The notes beneath the pieces are model-generated. The model searched no databases and was not told where the DNA came from. It was given only the letters and a program-made list of their open reading frames with translations. Shown piece by piece: positions 1 through 8,784 of a DNA stretch of 64,000 bases (positions are counted from its first letter, which is position 1; each line of letters begins with the position of its first letter). Origin of the DNA: Cellulomonadaceae bacterium (GTDB lineage Bacteria; Actinomycetota; Actinomycetes; Actinomycetales; Cellulomonadaceae); the NCBI GenBank assembly GCA_031256435.1, contig JAIRQO010000038.1:1-64000 (forward strand). The letters are read 5' to 3'. The translations under genes were made by a program, and so were the position numbers.

Positions 1-28
1 AGAGAGAGAGAGAGAGAGAGAGAGAGAG
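1..28. repeat. (AG)14 dinucleotide tract at the window edge
   Basis: Perfect agagag... run over bases 1-28. Confidence 0.9.
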
Positions 29-82
29 TTGTGGCTACTCGTCGAGACAACGCTCGGGAGTGCCGAACGAACGGAGAATGCC

Positions 83-781
83 ATGGACGAGACGTCCCAT
101 CCAGCAGCGACTACAAAGCCCAAGTCGAGTGAAAGAGCACTGGCACTAAGCCTAGGCCTTCTCCTTCCATTGGCACTCGGTGGGTGCAGCCCTGTGGCCA
201 GCCCAAATCAGGAGATCCTTCTCTCCGACACTGGGGTAACTTCCCAAGAAGAACGCGCCCTTGCCGCCGCGGCTCGCCTCAAGGCTGACCAAGAGGCTGC
301 TGAAAAGAGAGCCGCTCAGTTGGCCGAGGAAGAGTCAAACTATCAAAAGGCGATGGCGAAATACTCCGGGATGACTGATGACGAATATTTCGATGTCCGA
401 AAGAAAGAGATAGCGGCCGATTCAGCGCTCTTGGTGTCCAAAGGTAAACGTTTGGTGGAGAAGCAAAAGGCACTACAGAGCCTCGCTGATGCTGAGACAT
501 CAACTATCCAAACCTTACTGCTGGCCTACCCCGGAATGTACGAATCCATTGTGGCAAAGGCAGGCCAACCCAATAGGATTGAGTATATTTTTACGTACAC
601 TCTCCCCATTGATGACCCCACTAACAAATTGTCGCTTAAGGACTATTTTTCCGCAGTGGCGCCACTTCTACGATCAACAACCCTCAAATCAATGAATGAC
701 GCTGGGATCAGAAGTCCACGTGTGACTTACAAGGTTCTCAATGCTGACGGAAGTCTCATCTATTCCGGCACTGTGGAGTAG
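83..781 (+). CDS. Putative lipoprotein, unknown function
   Basis: ORF with hydrophobic stretch ALSLGLLLPLALGGC and lipobox LGGC; internal ATG at 83 gives the better signal peptide. Confidence 0.6.
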   Translation: MDETSHPAATTKPKSSERALALSLGLLLPLALGGCSPVASPNQEILLSDTGVTSQEERALAAAARLKADQEAAEKRAAQLAEEESNYQKAMAKYSGMTDDEYFDVRKKEIAADSALLVSKGKRLVEKQKALQSLADAETSTIQTLLLAYPGMYESIVAKAGQPNRIEYIFTYTLPIDDPTNKLSLKDYFSAVAPLLRSTTLKSMNDAGIRSPRVTYKVLNADGSLIYSGTVE

Positions 782-1051
782 AGCTTCAGAGCGGACTTCG
801 GCACCTAATGTGTGCCGTACATTCCCGTATAGCTCACGAAGAATGGGTCGGAACCACATTAGTTCCTCACCATCGGTTCGAGCAATCCGCCCTGATACCC
901 TCAGCGCCATGATGAGTACCATTGACCGCATCATGGAGGTGCGCCGGGCCAGCCAACGGTGATTATCGATCTGCCGCTATCCACCAGTGCGGACGCTCAC
1001 TGGACGCTCACCAGCCGGACGGGTCAGCGGATCATCCCGTAGGCTAGGACC

Positions 1052-1513
1052 ATGCAGACCATAGGTTTTCCTGAGGTGTCCGTTGCCGGCTTGGAGGCGT
1101 CCCCCGTGGCCGAGGCATTAGCGGGCGTGCGTGCCAACGAGGCGCGGTATTTCTCCAACAAGTTCAAGACCGAGTACGTGACCTACACCCCGGAAGAAAA
1201 GCCGGATGTGGTGGCCTGGGTGCAGAAGATACTGGCTGACGAGCGCGGGATAGTGTTTGCCGCCCCCGTCCTTGAGGTCTTTGTGTACGACGACGATGAC
1301 GTGTACTGGCCCTCCGTGTATCTGGCCAACGGGGTTGCCGTCAACGTGCTCTACGAGAAAGCCGCCGGTGGCAAGCGCGCGGTGGGGTTCAAACTCGCGA
1401 TGGGGGCCGAGCCTCCAGCGGAGTTGGCCGCATTCAAGTGGGCGCGTCAGAAGTCCAAGATTGCCGGCGAGATTCGCGGTTCCTTCTTTGTGATCAAGGG
1501 CGAGTACCTGTAA
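1052..1513 (+). CDS. Hypothetical protein
   Basis: 153-aa ORF abutting the next gene in the same orientation. Confidence 0.6.
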   Translation: MQTIGFPEVSVAGLEASPVAEALAGVRANEARYFSNKFKTEYVTYTPEEKPDVVAWVQKILADERGIVFAAPVLEVFVYDDDDVYWPSVYLANGVAVNVLYEKAAGGKRAVGFKLAMGAEPPAELAAFKWARQKSKIAGEIRGSFFVIKGEYL

Positions 1514-2266
1514 ATGGGTGGCCATGACACTCGGTCCGATCCGCTGGCGAGCGCGGCGGGGGACCTGTCCGCGGCAGGGGACCCGTCCATGGCCGTGCCG
1601 CGCTCAGCGGCGGCAGGACGGAGCGCTGACGAGTTGACGTCACTGATTCTGGTGCGGCATGGACCCACCCCCATGACGTTGCGCGGTGGACATTCCGGCG
1701 GATCGGTCCCCGGGCCATCGCTGACTAAGGCCGGGCACCTCATGGCACGGCAGGCGGCGGTGGCCATCACGCGGCTGGCCGAGTTCTGGCCCGAGATTCC
1801 CGTTCCCTCGGCGATGTATTCCAGCCCCATGGTGCGCGTCCAGGAAACCGCCGCTCCCATTGCTGAGCGCTTGGGTTTGACGCCCGTGGTGGATGACCGG
1901 TTACGCGAGATGGAGTTTGGCCAGTGGGAGGGGCTGACCCACAGCGAGATTGAAACCGGGTGGCCTGGCGATTACGAGCGCTGGCGTTCGGAGGGGACCT
2001 TCGCTCCCCCAGGCGGGGAAAGTCACGTGGACCTCGCTGCGCGGATTGGACCTGCGCTTGGCGAGATAGTGGAAAGCCATCGCGGCGAAGCCGTCGTCGT
2101 CGTAGCTCATGCGGCGGTCAACCGGACGGCCTTTGGACGAGCCTCCGGAATGGACTCGTCCCGGTGGAGTTCGCTGCGCGTGCCCCCGGCCTCGCTGACC
2201 ATTCTCAACCACTGGCCCACGGCCACCGAGTTGGTGACGCTCGGATTCCCCACGGGTTGGGTGTAA
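1514..2266 (+). CDS. Histidine phosphatase family protein
   Basis: LILVRHGPT (RHG motif), LREMEFGQWEG, VVAHAAVNR. Confidence 0.85.
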   Translation: MGGHDTRSDPLASAAGDLSAAGDPSMAVPRSAAAGRSADELTSLILVRHGPTPMTLRGGHSGGSVPGPSLTKAGHLMARQAAVAITRLAEFWPEIPVPSAMYSSPMVRVQETAAPIAERLGLTPVVDDRLREMEFGQWEGLTHSEIETGWPGDYERWRSEGTFAPPGGESHVDLAARIGPALGEIVESHRGEAVVVVAHAAVNRTAFGRASGMDSSRWSSLRVPPASLTILNHWPTATELVTLGFPTGWV

Positions 2267-2269
2267 CGA

Positions 2270-3163
2270 GTGGGCGCTGTTGGGGTTGGTGCTGTTGGGG
2301 TGGATGCTGTTGGCGTGGGCAGTCCGCCGCCGAAGCGGGGCAACCCCAGGGTGACCGGTACCGAGCAGTATTACACGCCTCGGGATGTGGCGGACCGCCT
2401 TGCGGACGTGATGTTTGACGTGGTGGGCGAGGGCGCTGCAGAGCGAGTGTGGATTGACCCTGCGGGCGGGACGGGCGCCTTTGTGGATGCGGTGCGGGCA
2501 CGTGGCGTGGACACCGTGGTTTCGGTTGACATTGAGCCGCATCATGACGGTGTGGTCCGTGGCGATTTCCTTGAGGTTCCGTTGGTGGGGGACGCGATGA
2601 TTGCGCTCACTAACCCGCCGTTTGGCCGAGCCAACAAACTCTGTATCCCCTTCTTCAACAAGCTGGCTGGGTGCTGCTCGCACATTGGATTCATTGTGCC
2701 GAAGTCCTGGCGCAAGTGGAGTGTGCAAGATCGGCTTGACCAGCGCTTTCATCTGGTGTACGACGAAGATCTGGTGGTGAACTATGTGGACGTGGACGGC
2801 GCTCCGTTGGCTGACGGGAAAACGCATCTGAACACCGTGTTCCAGGTGTGGGAAAAGCGTGACGAGATTCGCCCTCGGCATGAGGTGGAGGATCGCGGAT
2901 ACGTCACGAAGACCACCCCCGCTGAGGCTGACGTCTCGATGACTGTCTTTGGGCACGGCTGCGGCACGGTGAAAACGGAGTTTCCGCGCGTGAAGAACAC
3001 CACCCAGATGTTCTTGACCGTTTGTGATGCGCAGGTTCTTGAAGCACTCCGGCACGCGGACTTCCAGCAGTTCTACCGCAACGTTGCCTACATCCCTGCC
3101 CTGAGCATCAAGGAGATCCGCTTTGCCCTTAATGAGTACATGGATGCGCATGGCTTGATGTGA
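2270..3163 (+). CDS. Orphan SAM-dependent DNA methyltransferase (N6-adenine type)
   Basis: Motif I-like DPAGGTGAFVDAV and catalytic NPPF; Val/Gly/Ala repeat at N-terminus. Confidence 0.7.
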   Translation: MGAVGVGAVGVDAVGVGSPPPKRGNPRVTGTEQYYTPRDVADRLADVMFDVVGEGAAERVWIDPAGGTGAFVDAVRARGVDTVVSVDIEPHHDGVVRGDFLEVPLVGDAMIALTNPPFGRANKLCIPFFNKLAGCCSHIGFIVPKSWRKWSVQDRLDQRFHLVYDEDLVVNYVDVDGAPLADGKTHLNTVFQVWEKRDEIRPRHEVEDRGYVTKTTPAEADVSMTVFGHGCGTVKTEFPRVKNTTQMFLTVCDAQVLEALRHADFQQFYRNVAYIPALSIKEIRFALNEYMDAHGLM

Positions 3164-3176
3164 AGAACCAGGCACC

Positions 3177-3215
3177 AGGCCTGGGTTTTCACATTGGTGG
3201 AGCTAAGGGGATTCG
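3177..3215 (-). repeat. Partial duplicate of tRNA-Ala 3' end plus downstream hairpin
   Basis: 39 bp identical to 3360-3398 (aggcctgggttttcacattggtggagctaaggggattcg). Confidence 0.85.
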
Positions 3216-3343
3216 GCGATCGGCTCCGCCGATCAGCACCCGCTCGCTACGCTCACGGCGCGCGATTGCTCGCAAGCCCACCAGGGCTTACTCGCGAAAA
3301 ATCGCGCTCCCTCACGGGTTCGAATCCACAGAACCCTTCAACG

Positions 3344-3375
3344 TGAAAACCCAGGCACAAGGCCTGGGTTTTCAC
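3344..3375 (-). terminator. Hairpin/terminator downstream of tRNA-Ala
   Basis: gtgaaaacccaggcacaaggcctgggttttcac inverted repeat with T-run. Confidence 0.7.
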
Positions 3376-3377
3376 AT

Positions 3378-3453
3378 TGGTGGAGCTAAGGGGATTCGAA
3401 CCCCTGACCTCTTCATTGCGAACGAAGCGCGCTACCAACTGCGCCATAGCCCC
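3378..3453 (-). tRNA. tRNA-Ala (anticodon CGC), CCA encoded
   Basis: Reverse complement GGGGCTATGGCGCAGTTGGTAGCGCGCTTCGTTCGCAATGAAGAGGTCAGGGGTTCGAATCCCCTTAGCTCCACCA folds as a cloverleaf. Confidence 0.93.
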
Positions 3454-3468
3454 AAGTGCTGGACAAGG

Positions 3469-4818
3469 TTAGCACGCGTGGCGCCGTGCGATGATCGTTG
3501 CGAGCGGAACACCCAGGGTGTCTGTCGCGGGTTGAGCATCGGCAGGGATCAGGGTGTCCACATACTGCTCCCACGCCGGAGGCGTGACAGGCGCTGCCGG
3601 GGCGTCTGATTCACCGAGTGCGGCCGCAGCCATGACACGTAAATCCCACGCGGTATCCGGGGCTTTAGTGGGAATCACTCGCTGGGTTGGTGACGGCACC
3701 GCGGGCGCGGGCGCCACATACGCAGGTGCCGGGGCAACCGTCTGGGTGGGCGGCGCAGGTGCGGGCGCAGAGGCAGCAGTCTGGGCCGGTGCTGAAACCT
3801 GAGAAGGCGGCGCTGGTACCGCAACTTGCGCGGGAGGCGTTGGCAACGCGGGCGTAACATCCTGCGCGTGTGGTGCGACCGGCGCACGTGGCGCGGCAGC
3901 CCTCACGGGTGCGGCAGTCAGAACGGGTGCAGCAACGTGAATCGGTGCTGCGGGTGCGGCAAGGACCGGGGTTTCCTGGGGCGTCCGCTTGGCTGCAGGT
4001 TCGTCGTCGAATGATGACTGATCGAAGAGAACTCCACGCGGGTTGGCGGGACGGCCGGAAGGGCGGACTGCGCGGCGCGGTCGGCTCTCCGGCGCGGGTC
4101 TACCCGATGGTGGGAGCCCCATTCCCCCGAACTCCGCGTTGACTGCCCTGGCCAACTCGCGTTGAGATATCAACTCCGTGGGAACCGAATTCACATTCGC
4201 GCCCCGGGAGCGAGATTCGGACCCGCCAACATGAGTCACGGGAAGCCTGCCCTCATTGCTGGGAGTCCCGGCGCGGTGATGCACAGACGGAGAAGCCGAT
4301 GCTCGGGTATTCAACACCCGAGGTCCCTGCGTTGTCTCGCGTTCGGCGCGCGCGGCATCCATCGCGCGCTGCTTGGTCACGGTGATTCTGCCCATGACCA
4401 GGACGAGCACCATCAGCGCTGCGGGAATCGCTGCTACCCACAGATACATCGTTGTCAATAACGCTCCAACAACACATCCCACTGTGGCTGCGAACAGACC
4501 TGCCACGAGGCAAAGGCGCTTGCGCGCACGCTTTGCTCGCAAGGCGTAGATGTCCGCTTGCGGGGATGTGGCGGCGGTGGTTGGTGTGAGGTCACGCATG
4601 GACGCCTCCCTTCCAGAACTCTGAACACTGCGGCGGCGCGAACCGCGCGTGTCGGCTTCCTCCTCGGCACCGGCGAGCACGCGGAGGGTGCTACTGAACC
4701 GATCATGGACGTTGGATTCAAGCATCTGTTGCTTGGTCCGTGCCTGATGCGGCACCCAGTATCCGAGCACCAGAATCAGCAGCGCCAATGCTGCGATGCC
4801 AGCGGTCGAATAGCCCAT
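3469..4818 (-). CDS. Membrane protein resembling SepX/GlpR family, long Ala/Pro-rich C-terminus
   Basis: N-terminal TM then WVPHQARTKQQMLESNVHDRFSSTLRVL, two more TM helices, low-complexity tail. Confidence 0.55.
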   Translation of the reverse strand: MGYSTAGIAALALLILVLGYWVPHQARTKQQMLESNVHDRFSSTLRVLAGAEEEADTRGSRRRSVQSSGREASMRDLTPTTAATSPQADIYALRAKRARKRLCLVAGLFAATVGCVVGALLTTMYLWVAAIPAALMVLVLVMGRITVTKQRAMDAARAERETTQGPRVLNTRASASPSVHHRAGTPSNEGRLPVTHVGGSESRSRGANVNSVPTELISQRELARAVNAEFGGMGLPPSGRPAPESRPRRAVRPSGRPANPRGVLFDQSSFDDEPAAKRTPQETPVLAAPAAPIHVAAPVLTAAPVRAAAPRAPVAPHAQDVTPALPTPPAQVAVPAPPSQVSAPAQTAASAPAPAPPTQTVAPAPAYVAPAPAVPSPTQRVIPTKAPDTAWDLRVMAAAALGESDAPAAPVTPPAWEQYVDTLIPADAQPATDTLGVPLATIIARRHAC

Positions 4819-4952
4819 ACAGCGACGTTAGGGCACAATCAAGGCGCCACCCCGCAGGCGCGCTGGTTAGGGCAGCGGCTGACTTGTGGTGAATCGACGA
4901 CGATGACGCCGCGATGACGCCGCCTAGACTCAAACAGGAAGAGAGTGGGCCG

Positions 4953-6050
4953 TTACTGGTCCACCGCAGCCGTCCCGCGAATCCCGGCAAACAGGTCATT
5001 CTCGGGAAGGCTCACCGGAATGCGCGCGTTGGCCAACTCGTATTCGTCCCACGGCCACACCTTCGCTTCAATATCGCGCGGAGCGGCAAAGAAGAACCCG
5101 GTGGGATCAATCTGCGAGGCGTGTGCGCGCAGCGCTTCGTCCCGCTGGGCAAAATAGTCCGCCACGTCAACGCGGCAATCCACCGTGCGTTGGGGAATCT
5201 CGCGGGCGCCGCGGGAGGAAATCCAGTCTCCGTAGGGGCTTTCCAGGCCGGATTCTAGAATCGCATCGTTGACTGCGCGGAGGCGGTCCATGGAGAAACC
5301 GTGGTTGTAATACAACTTCAGTGGTCGCCACGCGGGGGCGCCGCCGTCAATGACGTATTGTGTGGGATCATGCGCGGCATTCCACGCTTCGGCGCTCACT
5401 GTGTGCGTGTAGATGTGGTCCGGGTGTGGATACCCTCCCGTGGGGTCATACGTGGTGATGACGTGGGGGCGGAATCTCCTGATCGCTTCGACGAGCGGAG
5501 CTGCGGCACTCTCAATCGGCGTGAGGACAAAGCAGCCGTCCGGGAGGAGATCCACGGCATTACCCATGACCTCGCGGCCATCACGGACGGCGTTCATTGG
5601 TCCCGGGTTGGTGGCCGGGCTTGCCTGCGATGTGGATGTCGTTGCCGAGTCCTTGGCCGTTGAAGGTGAATCGGCCAAGGGGGTGTGCGGGGTTTGGACC
5701 TGGTTGCGATACCGGGCCTCAAACTGCTCCGGTAGTCCGGAATCCGGGAAACCCAACCACATCTGCTGGACGCCGAGGGCCTTGGCGGAGTTGGCCATTT
5801 CCATTCGACGAATGGCTTGGCGTTCCTTCAGCGTGTTGAACGTGAGGCCAGCAGGTGGAATGAATGACGGATTGAGGACGTCACCTCGCTCGCCGCCCGT
5901 GCAGGTCACAATGAGAACCTCGGCACCTTCAGCAGCGTATCGCGCCGTGGTGGCAGCGCCTTTAGAGGCTTCGTCATCAGGGTGGGCGTGGATGGCCATC
6001 AACCTCAGACGTCCGGGTGTACCCAGTGGTGCGTCAGTCATGACCTGCAC
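4953..6050 (-). CDS. mca: Mycothiol S-conjugate amidase (Mca/MshB, LmbE family)
   Basis: AIHAHPDDEASKGAATTARYAAEG, TCTGGERGD, YPHPDHIYTH. Confidence 0.88.
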   Translation of the reverse strand: MQVMTDAPLGTPGRLRLMAIHAHPDDEASKGAATTARYAAEGAEVLIVTCTGGERGDVLNPSFIPPAGLTFNTLKERQAIRRMEMANSAKALGVQQMWLGFPDSGLPEQFEARYRNQVQTPHTPLADSPSTAKDSATTSTSQASPATNPGPMNAVRDGREVMGNAVDLLPDGCFVLTPIESAAAPLVEAIRRFRPHVITTYDPTGGYPHPDHIYTHTVSAEAWNAAHDPTQYVIDGGAPAWRPLKLYYNHGFSMDRLRAVNDAILESGLESPYGDWISSRGAREIPQRTVDCRVDVADYFAQRDEALRAHASQIDPTGFFFAAPRDIEAKVWPWDEYELANARIPVSLPENDLFAGIRGTAAVDQ

Positions 6051-6262
6051 CTTACCTGTGATCGGTGGCCTCGGCGGGAACCTTGTGGAAATGGGTATCA
6101 GGTGGCTGCGTCAGAGACACCCAGACGCGAATACGGGAATCTGCCCAGGTGGGTTACACTGGGATGGATATCTAGAATCCGGAACGCAAGCATTGCTCTG
6201 CGGGCCGGTTGTTTTTTCGCCTGGCCTCGGAATGGCTGGGCCGCATGCGAAGGGAATCCGTC

Positions 6263-6751
6263 ATGAGTGACAACGTGGTGTGGCTGACACAAGAGGCTTA
6301 CGATCGTCTGCAGGAGGAAGTTGCGGAACTCCAAGGTCCTGTTCGTGAGGCCATTGTTGCTCGAATTGCTGCTGCGCGAGATGAAGGAGACCTCAAGGAG
6401 AACGGTGGCTACCACGCTGCCCGCGAGGAGCAGGCCAAGAACGAAGGACGAATTGCCGAGTTGCAAACAAAGTTGCGCAACGCCCAGGTGGGAACGCCGA
6501 AAGACGATGGTGTGGTGGAAGCCGGCATGGTTGTCACCATTTCCTGCCCCGGATTACCCAATGAAATCCTGGTGGCATCCCGCGAAATGATGGACGTTCT
6601 GGGAGACACGGACCTCATGGTCATCTCCCCCGCCACTCCTCTGGGCGCCGCTCTCTACCAGCATTCCGTGGGTGAGACGGTGACCTACACCGCCCCGAAC
6701 GGCAAGTCATTCAGCGTTGTGATCAAGGACGCCAAGCCGTTTGTTGGCTGA
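6263..6751 (+). CDS. greA: Transcription elongation factor GreA
   Basis: WLTQEAYDRLQEEVAEL...ARDEGDLKENGGYHAAREEQ. Confidence 0.95.
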   Translation: MSDNVVWLTQEAYDRLQEEVAELQGPVREAIVARIAAARDEGDLKENGGYHAAREEQAKNEGRIAELQTKLRNAQVGTPKDDGVVEAGMVVTISCPGLPNEILVASREMMDVLGDTDLMVISPATPLGAALYQHSVGETVTYTAPNGKSFSVVIKDAKPFVG

Positions 6752-6786
6752 TGACCGGGAGTTGGCAGGTAACCCATTGTTGCCGG

Positions 6787-6854
6787 CCAACTAGTAATTG
6801 ACTATGCCCGTTGTTGCCTGCCAACCAGTAATTGACTATGCCCGTTATTGCCTG
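6787..6854. repeat. 34-bp tandem direct repeat, two copies
   Basis: ccaac(t/c)agtaattgactatgcccgtt(g/a)ttgcctg twice, two mismatches. Confidence 0.9.
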
Positions 6855-6855
6855 A

Positions 6856-8223
6856 TTACCGGTTGTCAGGGGAGGAATCCTTGTCCGGTGGAAGGTCCGG
6901 TGCAAGGTCCGAGGCGGCGCCTGCAGAGGCGTCAGAGGTGATCTCTGTGGTGGCGTCCACGGTGCTGTCCGAGGAATTATCCGCCGAGGAGTGGTGATCT
7001 CCGCTGATGCCCTCTCGCACGCGGCGCAGGGAATCGGTCACCATGGCAATGGTGGGTGAGATCTCGGCCGCCTCGTTGGGGCTACGAATGAGGGAGATGT
7101 GATCTTCCGTACCCAACTCAGGGAACTTGTCATGCCCAAAGAAGTACTGGACCATGGTGTTCAGCATGGCAAGAACTGGCACGGCAAACAGGGCGCCCAC
7201 AATTCCAGCGGCCATGGATCCAATGCTCACGGACAACAGCACCGCAATGGGATGCAGACTCACGGCATGGCCCATGAGGAAGGGTTGCAGCACGTGACTC
7301 TCGATTTGCTGGACAAGAAGCACTATGCCCAACATGATGAGTGCCGATACCCAACCGTGTGACACCAGCACCACCACGCACGCAATGGCACCCGTCACCA
7401 CGGCCCCCACCACTGGGATGAAGGAGCCGAGGAACACCAGCACGCCAATCGGCAACGCGAGGGTGGGGACAAAGAATGCCGCTCCAACACCGATACCGAT
7501 GGAATCGATCCCGGCTACCAGAATCTGTGTTCTCACGTAGGCGGAAAGTGTGGCGATGCCGCGACGCCCGGCTTGGTACACGTTTTCCCGTGATGAGCGG
7601 GGGAAAAGGTTGCACAGCCAGGTCCAGATGGCGTGGCCGTCATACAGGAAGAAGATGGTGCAGAAGAGAGCGATCAGACCGCTCATCATCCCGGAACCCA
7701 CGCTGGCAGCGGCCCCCATGGCCCCGGACAGCAGAGAGGTGATGGAATCCCCAGTGGTGAAGTAGTTTTGGATTTGGTTCCAGTACTCGTTGAACTGCTG
7801 GTCCTGAATGCGCAGGGGCCCATTGGCGAGCCAATCCCGCACTTGGTTGATCCCAGCAACGGCCTGATCGGCAAGATCCTGGAACCCCATGTACATCTGC
7901 CGTCCTGCCAAAATCAGCAAGGCCGCCACGAGGGCTATCAACCCCACAATGCACGTGGCTACCGCGATTCCTCGGGGGAAATGCAACTTGGTCACCAGAA
8001 CGTTGAGCACGGGACTGAGCAACGTTGCGGCGAGAAGCGCCACGGCCAGGGGAACGAGGACATCCGTAAGGTGCGAGATCAGCCACAGGATCGCTGCGAC
8101 GAGCAGGCCAACGAGAAGAAGCCTCCAAGCCCACGCGGCAGCACGCCGCATGGTGGGCGGGATTGACGCTGCTGCGTCGAATTGGGGGGTCTCGGAGGTG
8201 ACCTCGGCCTGGACGTTCGTCAT
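6856..8223 (-). CDS. AI-2E family transporter
   Basis: Multi-TM with PLAVALLAATLLSPVLNVL, GSFIPVVGAVVTG and VLQPFLMGHAVSLHPIAVLL. Confidence 0.85.
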   Translation of the reverse strand: MTNVQAEVTSETPQFDAAASIPPTMRRAAAWAWRLLLVGLLVAAILWLISHLTDVLVPLAVALLAATLLSPVLNVLVTKLHFPRGIAVATCIVGLIALVAALLILAGRQMYMGFQDLADQAVAGINQVRDWLANGPLRIQDQQFNEYWNQIQNYFTTGDSITSLLSGAMGAAASVGSGMMSGLIALFCTIFFLYDGHAIWTWLCNLFPRSSRENVYQAGRRGIATLSAYVRTQILVAGIDSIGIGVGAAFFVPTLALPIGVLVFLGSFIPVVGAVVTGAIACVVVLVSHGWVSALIMLGIVLLVQQIESHVLQPFLMGHAVSLHPIAVLLSVSIGSMAAGIVGALFAVPVLAMLNTMVQYFFGHDKFPELGTEDHISLIRSPNEAAEISPTIAMVTDSLRRVREGISGDHHSSADNSSDSTVDATTEITSDASAGAASDLAPDLPPDKDSSPDNR

Positions 8224-8600
8224 TTCACCGCTTTCTTGGGATCGCTCTTCTTGTCATCGATGGCGCGCACCTCGGCTGCCACCTCGCGTTCACGAAGGAG
8301 CCATGCCGGAGGGTCATCCCGGAGGTCATTGATCTCATCGGTAGTCAGCGGATCGGTGATCCCCCCTCGGGCAAGGCCGCCAATGGAGATCCCCAACCGC
8401 CCCGCAACAACGGGCCTAGGGTGAGGGCCGTTGCGACGCAGAGCGTCGAGCCACTCGGGTGGGTTCTTTTCCATCTCCTCCAGTTCGGCGCGTGTGATGC
8501 CGTTGTCCTGGAAATCCTGCGGGGTGGCAGGAAGGTAGACCCCTAGCCGCTTTGCGGCGTTGGACGGCTTCAAGATTTGCTGGGAGAAAGGTGTGGGCAT
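8220..8600 (-). CDS. DUF5997-like protein
   Basis: MPTPFSQQILKPSNAAKRLGVYLPATPQDFQ...ITRAELEEMEKNPPEWL; internal ATG start preferred. Confidence 0.65.
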   Translation of the reverse strand: MPTPFSQQILKPSNAAKRLGVYLPATPQDFQDNGITRAELEEMEKNPPEWLDALRRNGPHPRPVVAGRLGISIGGLARGGITDPLTTDEINDLRDDPPAWLLREREVAAEVRAIDDKKSDPKKAVK

Positions 8601-8674
8601 GGGGACATCCTTGGGAAACGAGGGTGGGATTACGTGATGTATGAGTGGTGTTACGGGGTGTGTAGTGAAGTAAC

Positions 8675-8775
8675 CTGACCAGGAAGTGGTCCTGGTGGCC
8701 CGAACCTGAGTTGGTACCGCCGGCCTGAACCGCGAGTGGTCCGGGCTGTCTGAACCGAAAGTGGTCCTAGTGCCG
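8675..8775. repeat. Degenerate ~26-bp tandem repeat, about 4 units
   Basis: Units of the form ctgaaccg..agtggtcc... Confidence 0.7.
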
Positions 8776-8784
8776 AGTCTTGGC

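Noticed and set aside
741-962. 73-aa ORF between the lipoprotein and hypothetical gene
   Set aside because: No motif or convincing start; likely noncoding.
1901-3175. 424-aa minus-strand ORF antisense to phosphatase/methyltransferase
   Set aside because: Antisense frame typical of GC-rich codon bias; His/Arg-rich translation without domain motifs while the + strand genes have clear motifs.
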